Of a stretch of 64,000 nucleotides of DNA, positions 33,438 through 44,235 are shown in pieces. The notes below the pieces were generated by a model. It was not told the origin of the DNA and ran no database searches. It saw only the letters and a program-made list of their open reading frames with translations. Position 1 is the stretch's first letter, and each line of letters opens with the position of its first letter. The translations under genes and the position numbers were made by a program. This stretch comes from Branchiostoma floridae (lineage: Eukaryota > Chordata > Leptocardii > Amphioxiformes > Branchiostomatidae): positions 3,651,882 to 3,715,881 of the forward strand of contig NC_049992.1 in NCBI RefSeq assembly GCF_000003815.2. Direction: 5' to 3'.

Positions 33438-33499
33438 AGGGTCTGCCTAAACACCACAAACGACTGTAATATGGCAGTGTGTGGTGTTTAGGCAGACCG
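33438..33499. repeat. Hairpin with 19-bp perfect arms
   Basis: GGTCTGCCTAAACACCACA and its exact inverted complement are separated by ~20 bases. No coding or longer transposon termini are recognised around it. Confidence 0.8.
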
Positions 33500-34159
33500 T
33501 GATTTTTATCAACTTAATAACTTGAACAAATCAGTCACACCACTGAAGGGACAGCCCAACTATCTCCAAGATCTGTGTGTACACACAGACTCGATGTACT
33601 CTCCAGCAACTCACAATCATCACTGGCCTTGGAGAGACAAATAAGATATGACTCGAAACTGAACCAAGTGAAACCCAGCACCAAGACGAAATAGAACAAC
33701 AACAACTCCAAGATTGAAAAAAAAAAGGAATGAATAATCCTTTGTCCCAGATACTGTTTGTTCTTGTTGTTGAGATCTGAATAACCATGCTTTTCGCTTG
33801 CTAACCACACCGCGGTTACTACGGAGGCTGGCACCCAGGCTAGAACCATGCGAGAACTGGGACAAGTCAACAAGTCAACAACAACCTAACGAAAACAGCT
33901 GGAAAAACAAACAAAATTCTTGTCCCTACTTTCATGTTTGTGAGTGTTTGAGTTGCTTCCTTACCTGGAAAGGCGTTCCCGTTCCCTTAAGTTTGTGAAG
34001 ACGTTTTTGAAGACGTTTGTGAAGACACACTCGTCAGAAAGGCGTGAACGTTGCCCTCTCCGCCCTCTCCTTGCCCCAGTCGAACCGCAGAGCTCTATGC
34101 GCATCCGTTCTGCGCAGCCTTCTCTAAGACAGGTCATACGCCGGAACGCAGTTTGTCCT

Positions 34160-35395
34160 GGTTTGACCCCGCTGCATGCGTATAAACAACTGCCTGTTGT
34201 GCAACAAAATGACCTCAAACCTACGTAATGTTTATATTTTTTCACATCCACATGACTTGCCCAGCACAGCCATGTTGATATCTATTGCATTGCAAAAGAT
34301 CAGCCAACGTTGTAGCCCCCGAAAAAAAAGCAATTTTCGGTCTGTGTATTTGTGATTATCTTTTCTCCAGTTTGCCGGGGCACAGTCAGTTTTGTCCACA
34401 GTCGGACAGTCCAGTTCCTCACCTTTACATTGATACCAAACTTGAATGGTAAGTTTTAGGAGAAACGGTTTTGCCCCCAAAAAAACTACAGCCATGTCAA
34501 ATTCCCCGGCGTCTTTTTTTCGAATGAGAAGCTGCACACACTGATCTTTCACTATACTTTACAAAACTCAGACATGATGTTTGACATCATTACGCTTGCA
34601 CATGAATCCTACTTATTCTGGCTTCTGGATAATGTTAGTTTTATTTTGGTGGGTTTCCCGAAATCTATTTGCGACGGCAAGACTTGAGCCGTTAGTTATA
34701 TCAACTTTTCCAAATGCTGGTTGAACTTGCAACATTAGGCCTGACCCCCGCGGCACGAACATGGAACGTACCGGCTGGGTTCCACCGTTCGAACCCAGGT
34801 TCGGACCAGGAGTTCCAAACAGATTGACTCAAAATATGATGAATCTTAAAAACTCTTACTTTGCACTAAAACTCTGTGTCTATGTGTGTTTGGTTATCAT
34901 CATGCCACTTATTATATTGCATGTGACAGCCGCACCCATTCAGATTCTTGTACCAAGAAATGAGGTCTGTGACACAATGCGAAATGTATAAAAATTGGGT
35001 CCGTCCGCAGGGTAGTGTGCTTTGGTAGCTACAACCAGACTGAAACTTCACCGCTGTGATTTGTGCATGTTCGCAGTTAATTTGGGGGCAAAACCGTTTC
35101 TCCTAAAATTTACCCTTCAAGTTTGGTATCAATGTAAAGGTGAGGAACTGGACTGTCCGACTGTGGACAAAACTGATTGTGTCCCGGCCAACTGGATAAA
35201 AGATAATCACAAATACAGAGACCGAAAATTGCTTTTTTTTGAGGGGCCACAACGTTGGCTGATCTTTTGCACTGCAATAAATATCCACTTGGCTGTGCTG
35301 AGCAAATCATGTAGATACGAAAAAGTATAAACATTATGTATATCTAAGGTGTCTTTGTTGCAAAATAAGCTGTTGTTTACACCCATGCAGCGGGG
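34160..35395. mobile_element. Element with ~335-bp inverted repeats (foldback DNA element)
   Basis: The segment 34160-34495 and the inverse of 35072-35395 match at roughly 90 percent by eye, including GTTTGGTATCAATGTAAAGG and GTCCGACTGTGGACAAAACT. Outer ends carry GCATGCAGCGGGGTCA-like sequence. The ~575-bp centre has no transposase motif I recognise. Both arms are open in one frame, but differences between arms change amino acids, so I do not think they code. Confidence 0.75.
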
Positions 35396-35559
35396 TCAGC
35401 CCGTGACCCGGCGTAAGCCGTATTTCAGAGAATAACGCGTTCTAGGGTGACCTGCGGTTCGACTGTTGCCCCTGTTCCGCCCAGGAATGGATGACCTCAA
35501 GTTACCTTTGACCTCCTCGTACCCAGGATTTCCCATGACGATGCATATCTGTTTTGGTT

Positions 35560-35815
35560 TAAATCGACGCCGCTCAACAAAGAAAAATATTCTATTTCCA
35601 CTCCAATTTTGCAGTAAAACATTGCTATCAGCAGCCATATACATACACATGTTTGTTTGATGATTTTAAAACGCTAGTCCAGGTAGAGATCTGGACCAGA
35701 GAGCGCCAGATTGGAGGATTACGCATGCGGAGTAGGGCTTTGGTTGAGACATTTAGTCGATCAGTTCACTATACTTTAGGGGTGTCATCTTTTATTATAC
35801 TAGATTTGATCTTAA
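35560..35815 (+). repeat. Segmental duplication block A, copy 1 (partner 43975-44235)
   Basis: It shares TAAAACATTGCTATCAGCAG, AACGCTAGTCC, GAGAGCGCCAGA, TGGAGGATTAC and TAGGGCTTTGGTTGAGAC in the same order with 43975-44235, then weaker similarity. With block B it shows that sequence upstream of TDP-43 was duplicated along with the gene. Confidence 0.85.
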
Positions 35816-36117
35816 TAAAAGAAATATATTCTTGAAAAGGTTCATACGGAGAAGATGTTAATTAATACTGTCTTCCTAATTATATCACAGGCATACGCTA
35901 TGTACGTTTTGGTATAAAACAAATACACACAAAAATTTTCTGTATACCTTGTATTTGATGAATATGGTACAGTCTGCGTACCTTGCTCTTATTTGCCGCC
36001 ATTTTGGATAAAAAGGTGGGTTGGAATTTTGGGTTACTTTGTTTGTTCCGATTTTAGTGCTCAGAAAACGAGCAAGAACGCCGTAACTTAAGTTTTTATT
36101 TCTCTAGATCTAGAAGG

Positions 36118-36345
36118 GCTTTAAATTGTGCATGTGCGGAGTCTGGAAGTTTTTGAAGTCTTGTTATTTGGGTGAAAACTGAGGCATGTGCAACACGCAG
36201 ATGCACATGAGGTCATGATGACTCATGTGATCGGAATCTCGTGTTCCTGCAGATTTTCTACCTGTCCCCAAAATAAGTACAATTTCCTTGCTAAACTTGC
36301 AGTAAACTTAGATGTACGTTTTTTTTATAGCGAGAATTCAGTAGC
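36118..36345 (+). repeat. Segmental duplication block B, copy 1 (partner 46665-46850)
   Basis: It shares GTGCGGAGTCTGGAAGTTTT, GGGTGAAAACTGAGGCATGT, GACTCATGTGATCGGAATCT and GATTTTCTACCTG with 46665-46850 in order. In the second copy this block runs straight into RRM1 coding sequence. Confidence 0.88.
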
Positions 36346-36818
36346 AGGTTTTTTTGGGGGGGGGGGTCTAGTATGGATATGGGGCATGCCATGAGAATGA
36401 CTTACTTGACTTATATATTGAGAATATTGCCCAAAAAATTTGGTTGGTGTCGATCATACATGTTAAAATTTTGGTTTATACCCCATTTTTTCAGTAGCAC
36501 AACGATAGAAGTTGGAAGCAAACTTCAAGTTACCTCTCTTAGGGCACATAGTCATGTAAATTATGCATCATTATTTTTTTACACATGGCCAAATTATCAC
36601 TTGAATTGACTGACTCTCAAAGCATGTAACATCAACAATACGCTAGTTCACAGTTTGACGTGCAAACATGTAATGTGATGCATTGTGGTAAAAAAAATCA
36701 AGGTCCCTGGCCATTGTAAATTAGTCTTCGACTAATAAATGCATCAACTTGTGTTGCCTTGCCACCGATAGATCTGTTTGGGGACTACATGGAATCATGA
36801 ACTAGCTTGTTGGTCAAA

Positions 36819-37181
36819 CAGGGCTCTAGCCAGCGTCTGTTTTTCCGTCAATTGACGGAAATTTGCTGCGTCTGACGGAAAAATTTTAAAACCAATCCGT
36901 CAACCTTGACGGACAAAAATCCTTGGTGGAAGTTACAGGCGGCTTTGGGGCGCCGTCCACGGCTGTAAAAGCCACACACTGTTTGTTTTGCTATTGTTAT
37001 GATTGTTGACAATGTGTGTCGGTGCCCTTTCGCATACGATGATCTCATTAAAACCTGTTTTTGAAGGTCTCAATGACAACATTAACTACTTTGTAGTGTC
37101 ATAGGGAAAATGAATTTTCGCGGTTTTCACGACGATTGGAATTGGCTGACGGAAAAAAATTTCGAGCTGGCTAGAGCCCTG
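36819..37181. mobile_element. Non-autonomous hAT-like element, 363 bp
   Basis: Termini CAGGGCTCTAGCCAGC and GCTGGCTAGAGCCCTG are inverted, with flanking TGGTCAAA (36811-36818) and CGGTCAAA (37182-37189), 7 of 8 identical. The interior has repeated CCGTCAA / TTGACGG blocks and no coding. Confidence 0.88.
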
Positions 37182-37463
37182 CGGTCAAAAGTGCCAGGAA
37201 GTTGATACCTACAGACTAGACAAGTATGTGTGGAGTAGCACCCAGTATTAGAGTTCCGCTCAAGCCCGGAACATTGTTCCATTAATCAGAAGAGTGACCT
37301 AAACTGGAGTGCCTTACTACGTGGCCAAAAAGATTTACTGCCTATCTATCTATTATTTACACAATTACAGTACTACTTGGGTTGGTCTTCTTCAGAAAGT
37401 ATATTCTTCCACATTTTTTATCCCATACTTAGTCGGACTTGAATCCCACGTTAGCCAATCATC

Positions 37464-40400
37464 ATGCAGTACGTGCGCGTGACAGACGATGAGAATGACG
37501 AGCCGATCGAGCTCCCGTCAGAGGACGATGGCACGATGCTGCTGTCCACCATCATGGCGCAGTTTCCCGGCGCGTGCGGGCTGAAGTTCCGCAACCCCGA
37601 GACGCAGACGATGCGCGGGATCCGGCTGGTGGACGGGATCCTGCACCCACCCGAGGGGGTCTGGGGATCGCATCTCTTCATCGTCGTCTTCCCAAAAGGT
37701 AAGATATTATAAATTTCATGGCATTGTGTGGTGTGATGGTTAGGGTGTTTGACCCACAATGCAGACGTCAAGAGTTTGAATCCCAGGGGGATCGCACCTC
37801 TTCATCGTCGTCTTCCCAATAGGTAAGACAAACTGAGATCAGGCTAACTTCTAGCCAGGGTTTTATTATAGGGGTACAAATTTCTTGGTGAGTCGTGACA
37901 AGTGATATATTAAGTAGAAGCCAGTTAATTGCACAACGGAATTGTATATAATCGCACACTTCTTTTATTCCCAAATCCCGTGGTGGTGCGGTCCAGCTTG
38001 ATAACTTTGCTTTTCGTTGCACCATTCGGATATTTGCACGAAATAAACTTACTGGCAAATGGGATGTGCAATGAAGTGGCTTCTACTGTATTATACTTTA
38101 TAGTACTAGTATTCTAGTATTGTACCCATGTACATTCAGTTGGCTCTACACACTGCCTGCAAGAGGACGTGTGGTGTGAGTGAGTGGGTGAGTGAGTGAG
38201 TGAGTGGGTGAGTGAGTGAGTGAGTGAGTGAGTGAGTGAGTGAGTGAGTGAGTGAGTGTTCAGGGCTCGAAATACTGGGTGCATGTGCACCCAGGTGCAC
38301 CCAAAATTGGAACTGTGCACCCAATTTTATTCAGTAGGTGCACAGGGTGCACCCAAATATTTTCTTAGGTTTATGTATGTAAAGATATCAAGTATGCTAG
38401 TATACATCATAGTCTTGACATCTAAGTGTTAGAAAGATAATAAAAATGTCCATCATGGTAGTTTGAATTTGAAAGTTTTTAACTTAGTTTTGTTATTAGG
38501 TTTTTCTGACATTCTATTTAAATTTAAGTGGTGCACCCAAAAATTTTTTGGTGCACCCAATTTTTTTAGCTGGGTGCACCAGTGCACCTAATCCCAAAAA
38601 TGAATTTCGAGCCCTGGTGTTGTATGTAGGGGGGGTCTGGGGGCATCCACCTTCCATGTTGCAGGGTTTTAAAGAATTTTGAGTTAAATTGGTGCATTCT
38701 GAGGTATCCTGAGGGGCAAAATTACTGCCAGAGAGGTCACAGTTGCTGAGAATCTTTTAAGACTTTTGGTTACTGTTTTAATTTTTACTTTTTTTTTTGC
38801 TCCCTTCAACAGACAACAAGAGAAAAATAGACGAGAGTCCAGAGAACAACCTGGTGAAACGGCCGCGGGAAAAGCTGAAGTGCAGCGACCTGATTGTGCT
38901 TGGGCTTCCCTGGAAAACCACAGAGCAGGAGCTGAGAGAGTACATGGAGCAGTATGGAGAGGTGCTCATGGTTCAGGTAGGGACACAATTCTGCAGTTAC
39001 ATCCATGTCACACTTACTGTAGATATGTAGCTATACCTGATGCATCCCTGGAAAACCACAGAGCAGGAGCTGAGAGAGTACATGGAGCAGTATGGAGAGG
39101 TGCTCATGGTTCAGGTAGGCACAAAATCTGCTCACACAATCATATATGACATAGCTACATCTACATGTATGTAGATAAGAAGCTAAACCTGGGTCTTCCC
39201 TGGAAAACCACAGCAGGAGCTGAGAGAGCACATTATTTCATCATTTTTCAGCACCAATTGTTTTTTTCTTTCTTTCTTCATGAAACTCATTCTATCACAT
39301 GGCTGTCTCCAGGACCCATCCTTCCAACCTGGGTCAGAAATTTGCTTGTTGGAACGGAAGAAAAAATTTTTACCTCATCTGTCCCAAAAATCTTATTTTC
39401 AACAGTCTCCATGATATGAAACTGTTACAAATGTATTTTCATAGGCTTAAAATGACATAGTTATCAAAAGGAAAGTCAACAACAAGGGCTCTTAGTGAGG
39501 GGGATGGAAATAAAGCTGGAGACAGAAAAATTAACACCATTTTGAGTTGATCAGAAGTACATGTAATTAGTTGGCTGTACAGGTTTACCATACGAATGTG
39601 ATGACTCACTGTCGCTGTTTGCTTTTCAGATTAAGAAGGACCCGAAGACGGGAAACTCCAAAGGGTTCGGGTTCGTACGGTTCGCAGAGTACGAGGTCCA
39701 GCTGAAGGTCATGACCCAGCGTCACATGATTGACGGGCGCTGGTGCGACGTGAAGATTCCGCATTCCAAGGTCGGCGACTTTGAGGTGACTGACAGGAGA
39801 CGAGCTGCGCAAACTCTGATTTAATCTTACACCCAACTTTCTCTCCTTTCTTGTAAAATGTCTTAGATATTGAGCAGGGCAGGAGTAAGCCAAACTCTGG
39901 ATTAACTCGCATTATAGCAGCAGTTAAATTTTTTATTTTTTTAAATTTTTTAATTAACATTTATTACACAGAGGAAGAGATTAAGTCAAACTTGTACCAA
40001 GATTGTGCAGAAATCAATGTTTAAAACTAAGGTTTGCATGAGTATTTGGAGAAGTTTTGACTTATTGTAAATGCATTTAAGTTTGCGGGGATTTACTTTT
40101 GCAGTAGTGGGAAAATGAAGTATTTGCGGTGGTTTTAAGTTTGCAGTAGCGCTATAGACTGCAGTCTCATACTATAATGGAAACATAAAACCACCGAAAA
40201 CATTTCTGCATTTACAGTATCAATTTTCCATATTTCTTAACAAATATGGAATTTTCCAATGCTGGGCAGGGTATGTAGTAATTTACATTGTCATTCTATA
40301 TAACTATCTTCCATTGTTCCCCACAGGATGAGGGGGTGAACATGAACGCGCTGCTCTCCCGGAAGGTGTTCATTGGTCGCTGCACGGAAGACATGTCGGC

Positions 40401-41175
40401 TGAGGATCTGCGGGCCTACTTCCAACAGTTCGGGGAGGTCACGGACGTTTTCATCCCCAAACCGTTCCGAGCGTTCGCCTTCGTGACCTTCCAGGACGGC
40501 GAAACGGCACAGAACCTCTGCGGAGAGGACCACATCATCAAGGGCGCGAGCGTTCACGTCAGCAACGCCGAACCAAAGCACTACCAGCAGCAGATGATGC
40601 AACAACAGGGAAACTTCGGGCAGTCCGGGGGCCGGCCCAGCCGCGGGCAACAGAACCAGGGATACAACCAGTTTGGAAACCAGTTCGGCAACCAGTTTGG
40701 GTACCAGAGCCAGCCCAACCAGGTCGGGTTTAACCAGATGGGGGGGAACTTCAAGGGGAACAGTCCAAACAACATGGGGGGGAACCAGCAGGGGATGCCA
40801 AATAACCTGGGGGCCCTCGCGGCATCGATCGGGGGGTTCCAGATCAACCCGGCCATGGTGGCTGCCGCACAGGCCGCGCTCGGACAGAGCTGGGGCATGA
40901 TGGGAATGTTAGCGAACCAGGGTCAAGGTCAGCAGCAGCAGGGTCAAGGTCAGGGGCCGCAGCAGGGGAGTAATCAGAAGAGCCAGATGGGGGATTCCTC
41001 GCAAGGGGGGTATGGGAACCAGGGGGGTGCGAGTGGGTACACCAGTATCGGGTGGGGAGGGGGGAGTCAGAGCGGGGACGGGGCTAGTGGGGGGATGGGG
41101 ACGACCCAGGGGGGTACGGGGTACGGCTACCAGCAGGGGGGTATGAAGGACGGGCCCTCAGGGTGGGGGATGTGA
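37464..41175 (+). CDS. TARDBP: TAR DNA-binding protein 43 (TDP-43), full length
   Basis: Exons 37464-37698, 38813-38976, 39630-39770 and 40327-41175 join in phase (462 residues; human 414). Order of parts: N-terminal domain ([26 protein letters not shown]) that drives head-to-tail oligomerisation; bipartite nuclear localisation signal ([12 protein letters not shown]); RRM1 with LIVLGLPW and [11 protein letters not shown]2 with VFIGRCTED and FAFVTF; Gly/Gln-rich low-complexity tail containing the conserved helical patch [20 protein letters not shown] and ending SGWGM. The protein binds UG-rich RNA and controls splicing, cryptic exon repression and 3' end choice, mainly in the nucleus. All known RNA-stacking positions of RRM1 (Trp, two Phe) look intact. 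Intron copies of exon 1 and exon 2 ends with donors lie at 37787-37828, 39043-39119 and 39189-39230. Confidence 0.97.
37720..37785 (+). repeat. tRNA-like SINE fragment
   Basis: A-box-like TGGTGTGATGGTTAGGG and B-box-like GAGTTTGAATCCC appear at tRNA spacing, running directly into the copy of the exon 1 end. Confidence 0.4.
37787..37828 (+). repeat. Copy of TDP-43 exon 1 end plus donor
   Basis: GGGGATCGCACCTCTTCATC and the following CGTCGTCTTCCCAATAG repeat the last ~37 bases of exon 1 with two substitutions, including a GTAAGA donor, ~120 bp downstream of the true donor. Confidence 0.88.
38175..38260 (+). repeat. (GAGT)n microsatellite
   Basis: About 20 GAGT units with occasional GGGT, in TDP-43 intron 1, immediately left of a hAT-like element. 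Confidence 0.95.
38261..38616. mobile_element. hAT-like MITE with CAGGGCTCGAAATAC termini
   Basis: Left CAGGGCTCGAAATAC and right GAATTTCGAGCCCTG are inverted repeats; the interior carries repeated GGTGCACCCA blocks. It shares termini with 11610-11782. Insertion into GAGT repeats obscures the target duplication. It lies in TDP-43 intron 1. Confidence 0.8.
39043..39230 (+). repeat. Two copies of TDP-43 exon 2 end in intron 2
   Basis: 39043-39119 repeats the last ~72 bases of exon 2 (the [13 protein letters not shown] codons) with a perfect donor, CAGGTAGGC. 39189-39230 is a shorter third piece lacking the donor. Spacers also match (CACAATTCTGC / CAAAATCTGC). Confidence 0.95.
40063..40219. mobile_element. 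MITE with TACTGTAAATGCA-type termini, copy 5
   Basis: TATTGTAAATGCATTTAAG at the left and CTGCATTTACAGTA at the right, with TGCGGTGGTTTTAAG inside. It is shorter and more diverged than other copies. It lies in TDP-43 intron 3. Confidence 0.75.
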
Positions 41176-41477
41176 GGAGAGTTGTGTCAGGGATGTGGGA
41201 GGGGGTTTTGTACAGTGGTCAATTTTCCATTCATGTAAAAAATCAATGTACTTCTGAGAGGAAAGTTGGATGAATGCATGAATTATAAGCTTCCAGTTTT
41301 GTTTCTTGATCAGGTGAAGTTGAGAAATTATCAGTTTTTCGATTTTTATTTTGGTCCCTTTGAAAGTTGCAAATATTTTGTGGTGACGTAGTAGGACGTA
41401 GTAAGTCTTATTGTACCGTGGTCGGATAATTTTTTTCTTGAGCATTGCTGTGTATGTAACATACATATTGTATGGTC

Positions 41478-41568
41478 CTGGTGTCCCCCATGTGAGAGTG
41501 GAATGCCCTGGTATCCCCCATGTGAGAATGGAATGTCCTGGTTTCCCCCTATGTGTGAGTGGAATGTT
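41478..41568 (+). repeat. Three-unit ~33-bp minisatellite in TDP-43 3'UTR
   Basis: Units of CCTGGTNTCCCCCATGTGAG followed by AGTGGAATG occur three times with few differences. Confidence 0.9.
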
Positions 41569-43202
41569 CATATGCCCCACACGCTGCTTTGTCTCGTCTG
41601 TCTCGTCACAAAAGGAAATTCTGCTGGTCACAACCTGGCGCAGGTAAGGCTCTGCGTGATTGACCTGTTACCGTGGGTACGGCAGGTAACCATGGAAATG
41701 GCACGCTACCATGGAGACGCCTGTCTGACATGATGGCTGTGAGAAGTAGTCCTGTGTGGTAAGGAAGAGAGCTAGTGTACGAAATCTCTATCTGTGAAGA
41801 CTGAGTGGTGGCCAGAAAAATTTGCTGTTTTCATCTCCTGATTGTAATTTGTATAAGTGAAATTACTCAGTACCCCTCCCCCCCAAAAAAACAAGTACTA
41901 TTGTATGAAACACTAAACAATATCTTGTTAGCTTGTGTGGTCTGAAGATATTTTCAACTGACGTCTGTAAACGTTATTGTAGTGTTTTGAATGTTTTTGG
42001 CAACTGCTTAGGGGTGGAACCTAATTGGTACTCGCAAAGTCCCTCTGTTGAAAACTGTCAGAAGTTGTGTGATGTCAGGATGTGTTCTGCTGAAGTGTGT
42101 TTCTGGATGTTTTTTGATTTGTGTTCAAAACATAAAGAAAGACTGCCTACTCTACGAGACTGCATGGAAACCTAGAATATGTGTAATGTGTACTACAGAA
42201 CCCCTTGTCTTAAGATACTACTAGTATGTATGAAATGATGCCCCCTCTTTAAAAACAGGAATGATTAGTGAACATTGCTGCATGTTATGAAAGCACCTGT
42301 ATGATGTGAGAATATTTTCAGGTTGGGTTAGTTTTCTGAATGTCTTAGTCATACATATATATGTATATACTATATCTACACACATGTATGTTAGAAGTAT
42401 ACACTGTATGACGATGAGTATACACTAGACGCTGGAAGTTCATGTTGGAACGCTGGGATGAGAGAGACTGAGTGACTACGTGAACTGCGCCACAGTGAGA
42501 TGAGAGAGTGCCGCCTTGTTTGAAGTGTAGACCTTGTAGTTGGGCTGGAAGTCTATGTTGAACAGACGGGGTGCAAGAGCCTGCGTGAAGCGAGCGTTTG
42601 TCCCAAAGGAAGCTGACACAAGTGAGAGAGAGTGACGCCGACTGAAGACGTCTTGACCGTGTCTTGACAGCGAGATGTTTGCAACACACAAGAGAGCATG
42701 AGTGGTTCTTACACCAGACTGCTGAATGAAAAGAGAGAGAATCCTGCGGGCTGACAGTACAGAAAGTGTGTTATACGGCTGGAAGAGTTGAACTTGTGCG
42801 CAGACTGGGGCAAGAGTGTGTAGTTTTGGTCAAAAGCGTTTCCTGGGTGATTGTCCGTCGACTGTTCCGGTTTCGCTGGGTGCGTGTCTGAGTGACAGCG
42901 GATGAAGGCACGACTGTTGTCTAACTTTTCTCCTCCAAAGTTTTGCCTTTGTAGGTGGGGATCACCTGGCGGAAGCGACGCAATGGCGCGGCAAGACACG
43001 CACACTCAGGTAACGTGTGACTGCGGAGTGACATGCCTCGCCTGTAGGCACGTGTGACAGGCTGTAGCCAGGTGGGCTATGCCTGCACCTGTACTGTAGG
43101 CAGGTGACTGGTAGGATGTTGAATGCTAACTGTATATTTTTGTACTCGAATCTGTACGTTTTGGACACAGGAAGCAGAGATGTGAATTGCAGCGAATGTT
43201 GG

Positions 43203-43208
43203 AATAAA
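43203..43208 (+). terminator. Poly(A) signal AATAAA for TDP-43
   Basis: It lies in a conserved block (TACGTTTTGGACACAGGAAG, GCGAATGTTGGAATAAAG) that recurs at the end of the second TDP-43 copy, supporting its function. Confidence 0.7.
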
Positions 43209-43394
43209 GTAATGGCCATTATGTATGCCTTTGTCTTTGTGATCTTTGGGTTACTTGGTTTAGAAATACCACCTGTTATTAACTTGGTTTGTGTACTTCA
43301 GAAAGTTCTTCAAGTAAATCCAGTCTGAAAAATCTACAAGTTAGTACTACGTCTTACAAACTTGGTTGAATAAGTAGGATGGGTCCCTTATCCT

Positions 43395-43865
43395 TGTTTC
43401 AGGGTACAGAACCAAGCTGCCAGATTCTGTACAAACAACTACAGGGATGCTAGTGCTACCAAAATGAAAACAGAACTGCAATGGACGTGGACGTCACTTG
43501 AGGACAGAAGGAAGATGTCCAGACTTTGCATGATGTACAAAATGACCAATAAACTAGTGGACGTACTGACTGAGAAGTATCTAACACCAGCTCAAAAATG
43601 AACTAGAAACAGTCATTCCTTCAAGTACCAACCTAGGATTGATGTGTTCAAAAATTCGTATTTTCCTAGAACTATCGTAGAGTGGAATTTGTTATCACCA
43701 AGCACAATAGGGGCATATTCTTTGAATAGTTTTTAAGAACACTTGCAAATAGACGTGCAAAAGTTAGGTGTGACGAGTCCTTCAGTGTAATATAACCAGC
43801 TGCTGCCGCTATTGTGTTACCCTGAAGATCAGTTATACCTGCTATATGGATACAGATACAGTTAC
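43395..43865 (+). mobile_element. CR1-like LINE 3' end with RT C-terminus
   Basis: It encodes NQAARFCTNNYRDASATKM, LEDRRKMSRLCMMYKMTNK, a stop, then YQPRIDVFKNSYFPRTIVEW, followed by AACCAGCTGCTGCCGC and an ATACAGATACAG end. Stops break the frame. This is the best-preserved copy of this tail in the window. Confidence 0.8.
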
Positions 43866-43974
43866 TCGCAAGTAAATATTCAGGTCACTGCTGTAGTTGG
43901 TGAATATGCCAGTTGCTGATAAAATTATGCCTGACTAAGTAATCCATGAGTGATTGAATTGGTGGCACCATGTA

Positions 43975-44235
43975 CTAAAACATTGCTATCAGCAGGCATA
44001 TGCACACACTTGTTTGATGATTTTTAAACGCTAGTCCGAGTAGAGCTCTGGATTAGAGAGCGCCAGACTGGAGGATTACACATGCGTAGTAGGGCTTTGG
44101 TTGAGACTTTTACGTCAACAGTCCCCTACGGCCGGTGAGGCTATGGGGCCGGTGAGGTGAGATGAATCCACTTTACTACAGGGGTATTCTGTTTTACAAT
44201 ATGAAGTTAAACCTTAAGCAAAACATATGCTTCAA
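43975..44235 (+). repeat. Segmental duplication block A, copy 2 (partner 35560-35815)
   Basis: It matches the block upstream of TDP-43 in order and orientation, and marks the upstream flank of the second TDP-43 copy. Confidence 0.85.

Larger units (their letters stand above)
32863..37463. other. Intergenic region upstream of TDP-43
   Basis: It holds the 33438-33499 hairpin, the inverted-repeat element at 34160-35395, duplicated upstream blocks (35560-35815, 36118-36345) also found before the second TDP-43 copy, and a hAT-like element (36819-37181). The TDP-43 promoter and 5'UTR should be here; acceptor-like TTACAG (37368) or TTCTTCAG (37394) may start the first coding exon. Confidence 0.5.
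41176..43208 (+). other. Long 3'UTR of TDP-43
   Basis: About 2 kb from the TGA to AATAAA at 43203-43208, with no coding homology. It contains a three-unit ~33-bp minisatellite (41478-41568), GU-rich stretches around 42060-42130, and a terminal region matched by the 3' end of the second copy (50190-50330). In vertebrates TDP-43 limits its own mRNA by binding its 3'UTR; whether that holds here is inference. Confidence 0.65.

Noticed and set aside
34232-35330. Two similar ~100-codon proteins on opposite strands (WYQCKGEELDCP)
   Set aside because: They are the two arms of one inverted repeat; differences between arms are often amino-acid changing, and no domain is recognised.
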